64,000 nucleotides of DNA from Closterium sp. Naga37s-1 (Eukaryota > Streptophyta > Zygnematophyceae > Desmidiales > Closteriaceae). The notes below the pieces were generated by a model. That model saw only the letters and a list, made by a program, of their open reading frames with translations, searched no databases and had not been told where the DNA came from. The DNA lies in contig CANJKZ010000139.1 of the NCBI GenBank assembly GCA_947471745.1, positions 186,001 to 250,000 of the forward strand, read 5' to 3'. Below, one piece after another: positions 43,379 to 54,896 of this stretch. A program made the position numbers and the translations under genes. Every line of letters begins with the position of its first letter. The first letter of the stretch is position 1.

Positions 43379-46300
43379 ATGGTAGGCGCCGTAGGTGACG
43401 CAGGAGTGGTGGACACTCTGGAGGCACGGCTCGAGAGCGCGAGGAGACGTCAAGAGGCTGCCGAGTACGGCGACCTCCCCTAGGCGACCAGGTCGGCAGC
43501 AGTGCGGGAGGGAGGCACGTCGTCGAGGCAGAGAGGAGTGATACACGCCGGTGAAGTCGGCGGCATTCAGGCGCCAGGGATGCAGTCGTCCGCGGCTGCA
43601 GGCACCTCGCAGGGCGACGTCGGTGGACGTCGGAGCGGAATGACGCCGATGTCGACGACCCACGTGACTGCGGGCGGGATAGCGCCAAGCTACGGCTACT
43701 TCAAATTCACGCCGGACAAGATCTCGGTCACCCCCCTGCTGGTCGGTCGACCTGACATTCTCACATGGAAGGAAGCCATCGGGCCTCAGCTGGAGATGGC
43801 CGGGCTGATAGGCTTCGCCCGTGGCACCATGGCGACACCGTCGGAGCTCTACCCTAACCTGCGTGCGGAGTTTCGCGTTGTGCAGCTGCTGACGTTCACG
43901 GTCATCTCGTGGTGCTGCTCGCCGGGCGTGAAGATCGCCTTGAAGCCGTGCAGGGACTACCTGGACGCCGGGCACCAGGCGTGGCACTTCATCAAGTCGA
44001 CATACCAGGTCACCGACGACCTGTACATCGGCCAGCTCGAGGAGCAGATGACGCATCTGCGGATGGGCGACCAGGAGACAGCGACTGACTACTGCAACCG
44101 GGCGCGGCGACTTCTCGTCACGATGAGGATGTCCGGCGTGCAGTACTCCACGGCGTCGTATGTCACCCATGTCCTGAACGGGCTCCCGAGCAACTACAAC
44201 CTGAAAAAGCGGCTGTCGGTGGTGCCGAGCACGCGGGCGACGCTCAACTAGGACTCCTTGACCTCGTACATCCTGCGGGACGAGGCGATGCAGGAGGCCG
44301 AGCAGTCCTTGGAGCTCCTGCCGCAGGCGAACTACGTCGCCCCGGCGAAGCAGGGAGGCCGACCGGGGCAGCGCGGGCAGTCTAGCGGCAGTGGGAGCAG
44401 TGGCGGGAGGCCGGCGAAGGACGCCGACAAGAAGAAGTCGGCTAAGGAGAGCGGTCGTGGAGGAGGAGGTCGACGTCGAGAGTGCTGGTTGTGCGGCGAC
44501 CCCGACCATCTCTCCTTCGAGTGCCCCGACCGTAGTAGCTCGGACGACGACGACGCCAAGGGTGGCCGAGGGAGGTCGGCTGGGCGTCGCCCTCGCCGGG
44601 AGAGTAAGCCGCGCAAGGAGAAGCAGTCGACGAAGTCGACCTCGGCGAAGGACGCCGACTCCTCTGCTGGCAGCAAGGGGCGAGACGACAAGGAGGCGTC
44701 GTGCTCACTGGTCGGCGTCGTGGAGCCGACCGTCTCGTTGGCGCCGGAGGCTGGCGAGGACTTCCAGGCGATGGCGGCGGCCGTGCAGGCGAACCTGGCG
44801 GTGGTCCTGCTGGACAGCGGCTGCTTGCATCACCTGATGAGGACGAAGGAGGTCTTTGTCGACCTGCAGCCGAGCGGCGACGTCAAGCACGTGCGCGGCT
44901 TCAACGGTGCGCTGCAGGACGTCCAGGGCCGGGGCATGGTCGCCTTGCAAGGGGAGGCCGGGAAGCAGGTGCTGATCCATGACGTGCTTTACGTACCAGG
45001 AGTGCACGCGAACCTGCTGTCAGTTGGCCAGCTGAAGGAGAACGGTGTGAAGCTGAAGGAGGACAGCGACGGGATGTTGCTCGTCACGGCGGCAGGGGAC
45101 GTCCTTGGTCGGGCGTCCTACACCGGCCGTGTCCTCTGCACCGACCTGCGTCCCTGCTCGGCGAAGTCGACAACGCCCACGACGGAGGTGGTGGCCCTGC
45201 GGGCGATTGTCACGGCGACGAAGTCGACGTCGGACCGGCTGCATGCGAGGCTCGCGCACGTCGGCATGGAAACTATTCGGAGCTCGGCGAAGCACGAGGT
45301 CGCCACTGGGCTGGACCTCAAGTCGGCGTCCGGCGCCGACTCACCGTGCGTCTCGTGCGTCGGCGGGAAGCTGGCGCGGCACACCTTCCCCGACAAGGGC
45401 TCGGACGCTGACGACGTGCTGGCCGTCGTGCACATCGACCTGTGCGGGCCGTTTTGCGTGGCTGCTAAGGATGGCAGCCTGTACTTCTTGCTGCTGAAGG
45501 ACCGCAAGACTCGCTACGTGTGGGTGAGGCCGGTCGCCAAGAAGTCGGACAAGTTGCAGGAATTCGTGCAGTGGCTGGCGGTGGCTGAGTTGCAGACGAA
45601 GAAGTCGGTGCTGATGCTGCGCTCTGACCGGGGAGGGGAGTTCCTCGGGAAGGAGTTCACCACCTTCGTGGACGGCAAGGGGATCGTCTACGACCTGACC
45701 TGCCCTTACACCCCGCAGCAGAACGGCATGGCAGAGCGGGAGATGAGGACTGTGGTGGAGTCGGTGCGGACGATGCTGCTGCACATGGACGTGCAGCACC
45801 ACTGGTGGCATCTTGCTCTGCGGCAGGCCGTCTGGGTCCGCAACTGCCTTGAGAGGTCGGCGCTGCCGCCGGGGACGACGCCGTACCAGCTGCTCACTGG
45901 GATGAAGCTCGACTTGTCGCTCGCGCGCGTGTGGGGCTGCATGGCACAGTTCCTGGTCCCCGAGCAGCAGCGCGGTGGGAAGCTGAAGCCGAAGGCCAGG
46001 TGGGGTATTCATCTCGGCGTGTCGGAGGAGAGCAAGGGCTGGGAGCTCCTTGACATCGCCAACAACCGGGTTGTCACCACGTCGGACGTGGTGTTCTACG
46101 AGACCGTGTCGCTGGAGGTGTGGAAGTCAGAGCATGGGCCGGCGTCGGGGCGGACGCCGGTCAACCCGCCGACGGACACCTCGACAGCGACGCTCCCTCT
46201 GCTCGCCGAGGTCGGTGAGCTCGCTGATGAGGACGCCGATGTCGTCCGCCCTCTTTCCCCTTCCCCTGCCCCTCCTGCCCCTCCCTTTGACGCCGAAATG

Positions 46301-48382
46301 CGTGGGCTGACACCGGTGTCGGCCCCAGGCGATGAGGGGAGCAGTGGGGCGTCGCCTGTGGCGCCGACCAAGAGCATCGCCGGCGGCCGACGTGACGCCA
46401 AGCAAGTCGGCGTGGGAGTCAAGTCGACGCCGACAAGAGAGCAGCGGGCAGAGGAGGTGCAGCCGACCCTGGTGAAGCCGGCGAAGGAGACACCAGCAAC
46501 ACAGCAGCCGACAGGGGAGCAGGCAGCAGCGACGCCGACCAAGGAGCAGTCGGCGATCGGGCAGTCGGCAGGGGAGCCGACCGCAGGGGAGAAGTCGGCT
46601 GGGACGCCGACTGAGGTGCAGCAGGACGCTGAGGACAGCGACGCCGGTGACGATGGAGGGGACGCTGAGGAGGCCCAGCCTGGACCACGGCGTACAGGCC
46701 GACTTCCGAGGCCACCCGACTTCTACGTACCGGCTGCCTTCACCACGGCGTACGACGAGGTCGACGACGACTTGCTGTACGACGACGCCGAGGAGGATGA
46801 GGAACTACCAGAGCTCGACCCCGACACGCACGTCGACCCCACGGTAAAGGAGGCGTTGGCAAGCTTGTAGGGAAAGGCGGTGAAAGTTGCCATGGAGGAG
46901 GAAATCCGCAGCCTCATCGGCATGGGAACCTGGGAGCTGGTCGAACGCCCACCTGGGGTGAACATCATGAAGAACCGGTGGGTGTTGACGACGAAGTACC
47001 GCATCGACGACACTGTCGAGCGCGAGAAGGCGAGGCTGGTCGTGTATGGCGCCGACTACGACGAGACGTACGCGCCGGTGAGCAGCTACGTCACGCTGAG
47101 GATCTTCCTCAGCATCGTCGCCGTCCTCGACCTCAACCTGATGCAGCTCGACATGAAAAACGCTTTCCTGCAGAGTAAGCTCGACCGGGTGCTGTACATG
47201 TCCCAGCCGGACTACTTCAACGACGGGACCGGCCGGGTGCGCAAGCTGCTGAAGAGCCTCTACGGGCTGAAGCAGTCGTCGCTGCTGTGGTACAGGACTC
47301 TCGATGGTGTGTTGCTGGGCGCTGGCTGGAAGAAGAGCCAGGTCGACACGGCGCTCTACTTCAAGGTCGATGGGGATGGCGTGGCCTGCTGGGTGCTGGT
47401 CTACGTCGACGACCTGCTCGCCGCCAGCAGCTGTGCAGCGATGTTGACAGAGCTGAAGGAGCTGCTGGAGGCCGCCTTCGAGCTGCGGAAGATCTCGCCG
47501 GTGCAGAAGTACCTTGGGCTGGACATCGTGCGCGACAGGCCGGCAAGGAAGCTGTGGCTCCATTAGCAGGGCTACGCCGACAAGCTGCGTAGGCGATTCC
47601 TCGACGAGGAGCAGACCAGGCGTACTCCGAAGACGCCGGTCTTGGTCGACGCCTACGCCGAGCTCACTTTCGATGACGAGGAGGCGCAGGAGCGCCAGGA
47701 GGAGGAGTACCGGCAGAAAGTCGGCTCACTGCAGTTCGCAGCGACAACGACGAGGCTGGACATCGCCTTCGCCTGCAGCAAGCTGGAGAGCGGCCTCACG
47801 GTGAGGAGCGACCAGCACTGGCGCGAGGTCGACTGCTGCCTCGCCTACCTCGCCAACACGCGTGACACCGCCCTTGAGTTCGGCGGTGGAACTGAGTCGC
47901 TGCAGCTGGTCGGCTACGTGGACGCCGACGACGCTGGCGACAAGCAGAACCGGACGAGCACGGGTGGCTACGTGTTCGTCTACGGAGGGGCTGCGGTCTC
48001 CTGGTCGAGCCAGCGCATCAAGTGCGCGACGTTGTCATCGACCGAGTCAGAGTACGTTGCGGCCACGGAAGCCGGCAAGGAGGGACGCCGCCTTCGCTTC
48101 CTCCTTGCAGAGTTCCGGCAGCTGGACGCCGGGAAGCCGACTGTCCTTCGGGTGGAAAACAAGTCGGCTATCATAGTCGCCGAGGGCATGGGGTTAATGG
48201 GCAACCTCAAGCACATGGAGCGGCGACAAGCCTGGCTGCAGCACATGGTGAAGCGCGGGAAATTCACGCTGAAGTACATCCCGACCACTGAGCAGCCGGC
48301 CGACTTCCTCACGAAGGCGCTGCACTACCCGGCCTTCAACCGGTGCTCCGTCGCAATCGGCCTGCATGCTTACACTTGCTAG
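43379..48382 (+). pseudogene. Copia-III gag-pol polyprotein, one frame with four TAG codons
   Basis: A single frame of 1668 codons from ATG 43379 to TAG 48380, interrupted only by TAG at 43481, 44249, 46868 and 47564. Domains in order: gag (YGYFKFTPDKIS, LLTFTVISWCCSP, YCNRARRLL), CCHC knuckle CWLCGDPDHLSFEC, protease LLDSGCLHHLM, HARLAHVG...CVSCVGGK zinc module, integrase core (IDLCGPF, SDRGGEF, TPQQNGMAERE), Pro/Thr/Glu-rich linker, RT (WVLTTKYR, QLDMKNAF, YVDDLLAASS) and RNase H (YVDADDAGD, SSTESEYVAATEA, EQPADFLTKAL). Compared with Copia-I it lacks five codons after KARLVV, removing a conserved RT block. It is the best-preserved copia here but is unlikely to be active. Codon use is strongly G/C-ending. 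Confidence 0.9.
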
Positions 48383-48700
48383 GTTGTGATCACTGTACCT
48401 CTTGTTATATTATCAAACTGCATGTGAACTGGTCTTGTGACCATGTGCTTGTGCTCGGAATTTGTGTGGTATCCTTGAGATCCACCCTGAGCTTGTTTTG
48501 CTTTGCTTTGACTGGTCCTGTGACCCCTTGTTCTCCCCCTTTTAGCCTATGGGGGTGTGTCAAACATTGTATGTGTTATATTTGTGTAGGCTATTGTGGG
48601 TTAGCCTCTAGGGGGTACAGAACTTTAGGTTTGTCATACTTGTACTCTCATTCTGTTGCTAGTCAATCATTCTCGTTCTCTCTAACGTTCTAACAACATC
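48383..48700 (+). mobile_element. Copia-III 3' flank, not matching its 5' LTR
   Basis: After the pol stop come GGTTGTGATCACTGTACC, ACTGGTCTTGTGACC and TTGTTCTCCCCCTTTTAGCC, then GTGTGTCAAAC. This matches the reverse of 23770-24065 but shows no similarity that I can see to the 42264-43271 LTR. The true 3' LTR is missing or the tail was exchanged. Confidence 0.6.
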
Positions 48701-48929
48701 AACTGCGAGGGGAGCTTCGGGACGTAGGAGGCGATGAAGGGCCAAGAGGAGCTGCGAGAGGGGAAGGGGGACCGAAAGTGGTGGCGGTAGCATGGCTAGA
48801 AGTTTTCGACCTAGCTGACCTTGCGTGCCGAAAGCTGTCCCAACCGGTTCAACCCACCTCGGGCGAGCGGAACTGGGCAGCTTGGGATTGTGTGCACTCG
48901 GTGCAGGAACAAGCTTAGGTCGGAGAAAG

Positions 48930-51029
48930 TTCGGTCGTAACCACAAAATCCACACCCTCCAGATAACAACGCCATGTGCGTAGCGCATGAACGACCGCCA
49001 ACAACTCCTGTTCGGACGTCGTATAGCGCTGCTCTGCCGGGGAGAGCTTTCGACTCTCAAATGCCACTGGTCTCTCCTCTTGCAAGAGGACAGCCCCAAT
49101 CCCTATCAATGAGGCGTCAGTAACAACCTCATAGGGTTTCGTCGGATCTGGTAAAACCAGTACCGGAGCGTTGGTCAGCATTCGCTTGACCTCGTCGAAT
49201 GCCTTTTGGCATTGCTGTGTCCATTGCCAAGCGCTACTCTTGCGAGTGAGGGCCGTCAATGGAGCAACAATGGTAGAATAATTATGCAAGAATCGACGAA
49301 AATAGTTCGCCGGTTCCAAAAACGACCTGATTTGACCCACATCTTGTGGCACCGGCCAGTTCTGGACTGCGACAACTTTCTTTGGGTCTACTTTGAGACC
49401 ATCATTTCCCACGAGATGGCCAAGATACTCCAACTCGCGTTTGTAGAAATGATATTTCCATAGACAAGCATAGAACTTATGCTCTCGGAGTTTCCCTAAC
49501 ACCCACTTAAGGTGTCGCGTGTGCTCCTCTTCCGTCTTGGAATAACCCAAGATGTCATCCAGATAGACTAGAACGAACTGTCCAATCGCCTCGCGAAAGA
49601 CCTCATTCATAGCTCTCTGAAAAGAGGCAGGAGCATAGGTCAAGCCAAAGCTCAGCACTCGCCACTGAAAATGACCAAACGGCGATCGGAAAGTTGTCTT
49701 AGGTACATCTTCTTCAGTGATGCGCAGTTGGTGATACCCCTGCACGAGGTCCAATGCGCTGAACCACTGGGCACCCTGGAGTTTGTCGAACATGTCCTCT
49801 ATTCTCGGTAGGGGATACCTGTTCTTCACCGTTATCTTGTTCAGAGCACGGTAGTCTACGCACATGCGTAACCCTTCGCCCTTTTTGTTAACGAACAAGA
49901 TCGGCGCTCCGTAAGGTGATGCGCTTGGTTCAATCCATCCCTTCCTGAGATATTCCTCAATCTGTTCTTTAGCCTCCACGTACTCAGCTTGACTGAGGCG
50001 ATACAGAGGTCTAAAAGGTGGGAGTTTTCCAGGCTCCACTGGGATGGTGTGACCGACAGCACGGTCCGGAGGAAGGCCATCTGGGATGGGCTCAAAAACC
50101 TCCGCAAACTCGTTTGCCAGTGCTTTCATCTGAGGCGGAAAATCCTCGACCCAAGGCATCTCATGTTCAGCATTTTCGAACTGTACCACAAAGAAGGTAT
50201 CGGCTTGTCGAACATGCTGTCTGAACTCGTTTGCGAGCACAAAACTCACATCGAGACGCTCCGACGTGTGTTGCTCATTCGTGATCAAGTCCTTAGGCAC
50301 TTGCCATTGGACGGTGTGACCATTCTTTGAGAATGAGACCGTATTGTCCTGGAAATCGAGCTTGACTTCATTCGCTCGAAGCCAATCCATTCCAAGGACA
50401 AGATCGACGCCTGCGAGAAGGGGTAAAACATACGCGCAGATCTCTTCGCGATAACCCTCAATCTCCATGTTGATCCGTGTCAGCCCTTTGCTTGGGATGA
50501 TGCTATCATCACCAAGGCGAATGGGGCAAGACGGTCCTTCAACGAGGATCATGCGTGCTGTGACCCACTTTTCGTCAAAGAGGGAAACAGTTGCACCCGT
50601 GTCAACAAGGATTTTTGCGTTTTCCCCGTTCACGCTACCCGCAAGCAACAAATATTGTTGATGCTTTGGGCGAATAGGACATGCCACAATATTTGTCGAA
50701 GGTTTGAAATACACCTTGACGTTGTGACGAGCACGTCTATGTAACTTAGAGTTGGTCCACCACACATGGTGTCCCTTGTCCCATGCCGCCAGGACCGGCC
50801 ATCCACGAAGCGCATGGAACAATTCGCCTTTCACTGTGTGAGTCACCAACGCGACCGAAGTCAGGGGGTGCTCTTGTGTGCAACGACTCACAATCTCAAT
50901 GACAGAAGGCAGAATGTCCAAGCCACATAAAATAATTGAAATCGTATCCTGCATTGCTTCCATGGGAAATGTTCTCAAGTGGGTACGATCGAGGATAAAA
51001 AACATAGTTTTTATTAAAAGAAGAGGCAA
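48930..51029 (-). pseudogene. Gypsy element pol: protease, reverse transcriptase, start of RNase H
   Basis: Open for about 700 codons. Protease ILVDTGATVSLFD, then VDLVLGMDWL. RT shows GWIEPSASPYGAP, RMCVDYRALNKIT, RYPLPRIEDMFD, LDLVQGYHQLRI and YLDDILGYSK. RNase H begins VVTDASLIGIGAVLLQ and LSPAEQRYTTSEQELLAVV, then breaks off after VDFVVTTELSP. Integrase, chromodomain and the 3' LTR are absent. A frame change near 51035-51075 separates it from gag. In Ty3/gypsy elements protease precedes RT and integrase follows, which is the order seen. Confidence 0.9.
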
Positions 51030-51074
51030 ACAACAAGCTTCTCTAGCTTTAATATATCATCATCACATAGCACA

Positions 51075-52670
51075 TATGCCTCATCCACTCGATCTACTCC
51101 TCCAACTAGGTACCCACACCCTGGGTTTCTGAAGATCCTTCTTTCTAGAAGGTCCAACGCCACCTGGCTTAGGCTTCCCAGAATACTTGATAGCGTTCTT
51201 GTCACGGCACTGCCTTTCAATGTGCCCCATCCTTCCACAGCCTCTGCACTGCTTGTCGGAGAAGTCCGGTTTGTTAGGGCCATAACCTCCCCCTTCGTTA
51301 GGCCTCTTGGCATGTGGCTCCGACTGGTGCCCACGTTGCTAGAAAGGCCTTTTGTTCCAACCGCTTCCACTCTTCGCATTCTGGGGCCGGTTCCCATGAC
51401 CACCAGAGCCTTCAGCACGGGGCTGCTGGCCTGGCTTTTCGGGATTAAAAATGTACGTGCAAATGATGTTGTCAGTTTTGATCACCTGCTCCTTCATCTC
51501 CTTGTAAGTCGCCCAATTGGTCATGCCACCGGTCATGTGTGCCTGCTGCAGCTTGACAGGGAGGCCTTTCATGAAGACGTGCATCATCTCCTCCTCAGAC
51601 AAGGGCTTCTGGAGCAAGCGTGCTGCGGCCTCAAACTCGACCGCATATTCCTGCACCGAACGGTCACGACACTTGATACTCTCAAGGCGTCTGCGCAGTT
51701 CCAGGTCGGACTTCTTGACCATGAATGCCTCTTTCAGCGCGGTGCAGAACTCCGGCCATTCAAACGGTCCCTGCGCCTGCTTCTTAGCGCCATACACTGC
51801 CCTGCGGGCCACCTCGTTCAATGCACGAGTGGCTGCAGTAACGCGAGCCTCAGGACGCACATTCGCAAGGGTCATGGTGTCATTCACCAGGTCAATCCAA
51901 GGCTGCACCTCCGTCTTGCTATGGTTGAACTCGGGCAGAGGCGCCGAGAGAGACCCAAAGGGCGAGGTCTCGGTTGGAGGTGGCTGATGCATAGCCGTTG
52001 CAGCGCCTACCGGCGGAGGTGCGGGCGGAGCGGGTGCCGGCTGAGCAGCAGGAGCGGGCCTACGCCCAGGAGGAGGCTGGTAAATGCCCTCCCTCCTAAG
52101 CTCCCTCAACTACTCATGGAGCTTGTTGAGTGACGCTTGCATATTGTTGCAATTATCCTGAAGCTCCTCAATTTGGCGATTTTTAGTGCCCTGGTTGCGA
52201 CGGAATTGGCAAGCCTCTTTCGTGACAACGCCCAACTCAGCCTTAAGCTTGTTAGTCAGCTTTGTGAGTTCATTAATGGACTTCTGCTGCTGCAGGATGG
52301 TGATATTCTGAGTTGACAGTTTAGCCTGGAGTTTGACAATCTCCTCTGAGATAGGATAACTCATGCCTTCACCCTCAATGAAGTCATTTTCATCACCACT
52401 GTTCTCCTTTTCACCGGTGTTGTCCTCCTTCCCATTGTTATCAGCTTCACCATGGTTATCAGCTTCACCATGTTTATTAGCTTCAACATGGGTATCAGGC
52501 TCAACATAGTTATCCTCATCCTCCATGTCCAGGTTCTCAATGTCATCCAGCTCAATGTCAGCCATTGCCTCATCTTGCTTGAGGTCAATCTCAGCAGCAT
52601 TGTTCACCACCTCATTAGGTGCAATGGGCCCTTCCTCCCTTGCCATGTCCTTCTCTTGGCCAGATGCCAT
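51075..52670 (-). pseudogene. Gypsy element gag with zinc knuckle
   Basis: ATG at 52670, one frame with TAG at 52110 and 51339. The N-terminal third is very acidic (DIELDDIENLDMEDEDN, then a GEADN repeat) and passes into a coiled-coil segment. The middle is the Ty3 gag core (PWIDLVNDTMTLANV, FCTALKEAFMV, SVQEYAVEFEAAARLL, FMKGLPVKLQQ). The C-terminus has the knuckle CRGCGRMGHIERQC (about 51209-51252). Gag packages the RNA. Nonsense codons make this copy dead. Confidence 0.88.
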
Positions 52671-52793
52671 AAGGATTAAGGGAGCCTTAGAGATCTGGGT
52701 TGATTCTGTGAAAATCCTTTTACCACCTCAATAGTAAAGCAAGAAATTCTTATAAAAGTTATTTCTTCTACATAATAACTCAAGGTTACCAAA

Positions 52794-53809
52794 TGTAACA
52801 GATTTGTTGCCAACACTCCCAATCACCTAAATGAAAGGGCAGGGTCTATCCAAATCTCAACAGAGAGAACTTGAATAACCCTCAACAAATCCTCCAGATC
52901 TTAGTTTATACTCCACTACTCAACAGTAGAGAGTCTTCCACCAAAAGGTAGGCAAGAGAGATAAATCTCTCTTCTTAGCTTGAAGTTGCAGTTGTAGATC
53001 TTGTAGATCTTGAACTCTTCAAGCTTCTTGATCTTGAGTGTTCTCTGAAAGAGAAACCACAACTCCAAGATCTATAAATAAATAAATAAATCTAGGAGCA
53101 AAATCCCCACTAGGCTTAGGATAACCCTAGCTCTATATACCAATGTAACAACCACGGCCCTTATAACAACGGGCAACCATGTGTTAAATATAAATCCTCC
53201 TTGACAATTTATATAAAATCAAGATACAAGGCTTCCAATATTAAACTAATCTCACCAAGGGATATTCTAGCCTTGAAATATTATTAAGGAGCTTGCGAGG
53301 AGAACTTGAGATGGTTGTTGATGAAGCTTGAGTAAGTGAGTAGCTTCTTGTAGAGCTTATCCTTGAAGTAACACAACTTTACTTGTGTAGGAGAGCTTGT
53401 TAGAGAGAAAATCAAGACTTAGGGAAATCCCATTTCCAAGTTGGTAAGTTGGAGTTGGGAAGAGGGAATGAGCCTCCAAGCTTCAACCCCTTCCACAATA
53501 CCCCTTGGGGCTCTTCCCAAACACGGATTCCATGGTTGGGGAGCTTCTAGGCTTGGAGCCTATGTTGCTAGGTTCTTTGTATGGATTGTAACAATATTTG
53601 GCACAATGTGATTGGTTGGAAATCCAACCTTTCCAATCTCACTTTGATGGGTTGGAAATTTCCAAGCCTCAAGGTTGAGGGTTGGAAATCCCAAGCCAAT
53701 CTTCCTCTCCAACTCAACCTTCCCGATTGCCTTCACGTCATTTCTCATCGAGCACTCTCTCGATGTTGACTTAGGAAATCCGCAGTAGTTAGGTAGAGTA
53801 GGCGTTACA
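52794..53809 (-). mobile_element. Gypsy element 5' LTR
   Basis: Read in reverse it starts TGTAACGCCTACTCTACC (53809) and ends CAAATCTGTTACA (52794), 1016 bp with TG...CA ends and TGTAAC/GTTACA terminal inverted repeats. It lies 124 bp upstream of the gag ATG. A TATATAGAG box occurs near 53140. The partner 3' LTR is lost with the truncated end, so identity between LTRs could not be tested. Confidence 0.7.
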
Positions 53810-54543
53810 TCGTTTGTCGGAAAAGGAAGGTGAAGGCGAAATGGCGTGGTGACTGGTGCTTGGAGGGCTTGGAATGGAAACGCCGGCCAGACCCAAACAC
53901 AACACGGAAGGAACGCATGAAGCACCTCTCAGCGAGGAATCAGGGGAAAATGTGAATGGTAACCATAATGGGCCGCGTCTGGTAACCATTACAAAGGTTG
54001 GTAACTAAAAACTGGCACACTATCAACCTAGGGCCCAGAATATCAGGGTAAAATACCATTTTTGCCCTGATGGGGGACTGCTTTTTCGCAGTTACCCTTG
54101 CAAAATCAGTAGAACAATGTTTTTACCCTAGACCAAAAATTATAACTTCTGTTTTACCCTGATACCGATTTCTGTTACCCTGCGTGAGGCTCGCTGAGCA
54201 CAATACTGATACCGAAACTTTCTTACCGAGGATCAGGTCACACAGAACGTCCTGACAAAATGTGACGTGGTCCCACCGCCTCCCTTGTCGCCCACAGATG
54301 CAAAACCGAAAAACCTTATCGGTGGGCCGCCTCTTCATCCTATTGGTTGTTTGAGCCACACTTGAGCCAACGCACCCCGGAATCCTGCCAAACACGCAAT
54401 TCCCACTGCCAACTGAGTCAAGTAGCGCACCAACTGTGCTCCGTGCTGTCCTACGCATCACATGTCAGTCGTTGTTGTGCTGATGCATTTCCCGCACTGT
54501 GCGGGCATCACTCCGTAGGTGGCTTGGTTACATGTGAATTTGG
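53810..54543. other. No gene recognised; possible non-autonomous repeat
   Basis: TCAGGGTAAAAT at 54043 and TATTTTACCCT at 54802 face each other across MITE-1, hinting at a further nested element, but the ends are not clear. Confidence 0.35.
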
Positions 54544-54697
54544 AGCGTGTTCCTACGGCCTCATATCAGGCAACCTCGTATCAGATTCGCGTCGAACCGC
54601 ACTAAAACGCATCCAACCGCAGTCGAACACACTCAAACGTATTTCACCATGCGAAGCTGATATGAGGTGTGTCTGATACGAGGTGTAGGAACACGCT
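54544..54697. mobile_element. MITE-1 (154-bp palindromic element)
   Basis: Left arm AGCGTGTTCCTAC...CTCATATCAGG and right arm CTGATATGAGG...GTAGGAACACGCT are inverted repeats over about 40 bp. It resembles MITE-2 at 57628-57777 (shared GTTCCTAC...TTATCAGGC plan). No coding capacity. Confidence 0.75.
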
Positions 54698-54896
54698 TTT
54701 AATGACTTGGCACAAACTGCATAGTAAACAGCCTAATTGCAAAGTTACACTGACAAAATCAGTGTATGGAAGATTTTAGGTTGTTTCCAGTAGGGTATGA
54801 ATTATTTTACCCTAAGGGTCAGGGTACAGCAGGCCCGAAACCCTGATTTGACAGGGTGGGCCAAAACCAGTTTTGGGCCCTGACTGACCCGAATGG

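Noticed and set aside
54024..54896. A further TIR transposon around MITE-1 (AGGGTAAAAT inverted words)
   Set aside because: The facing words are short, offset and lack matching ends or a target duplication, so I list it only as a possibility.
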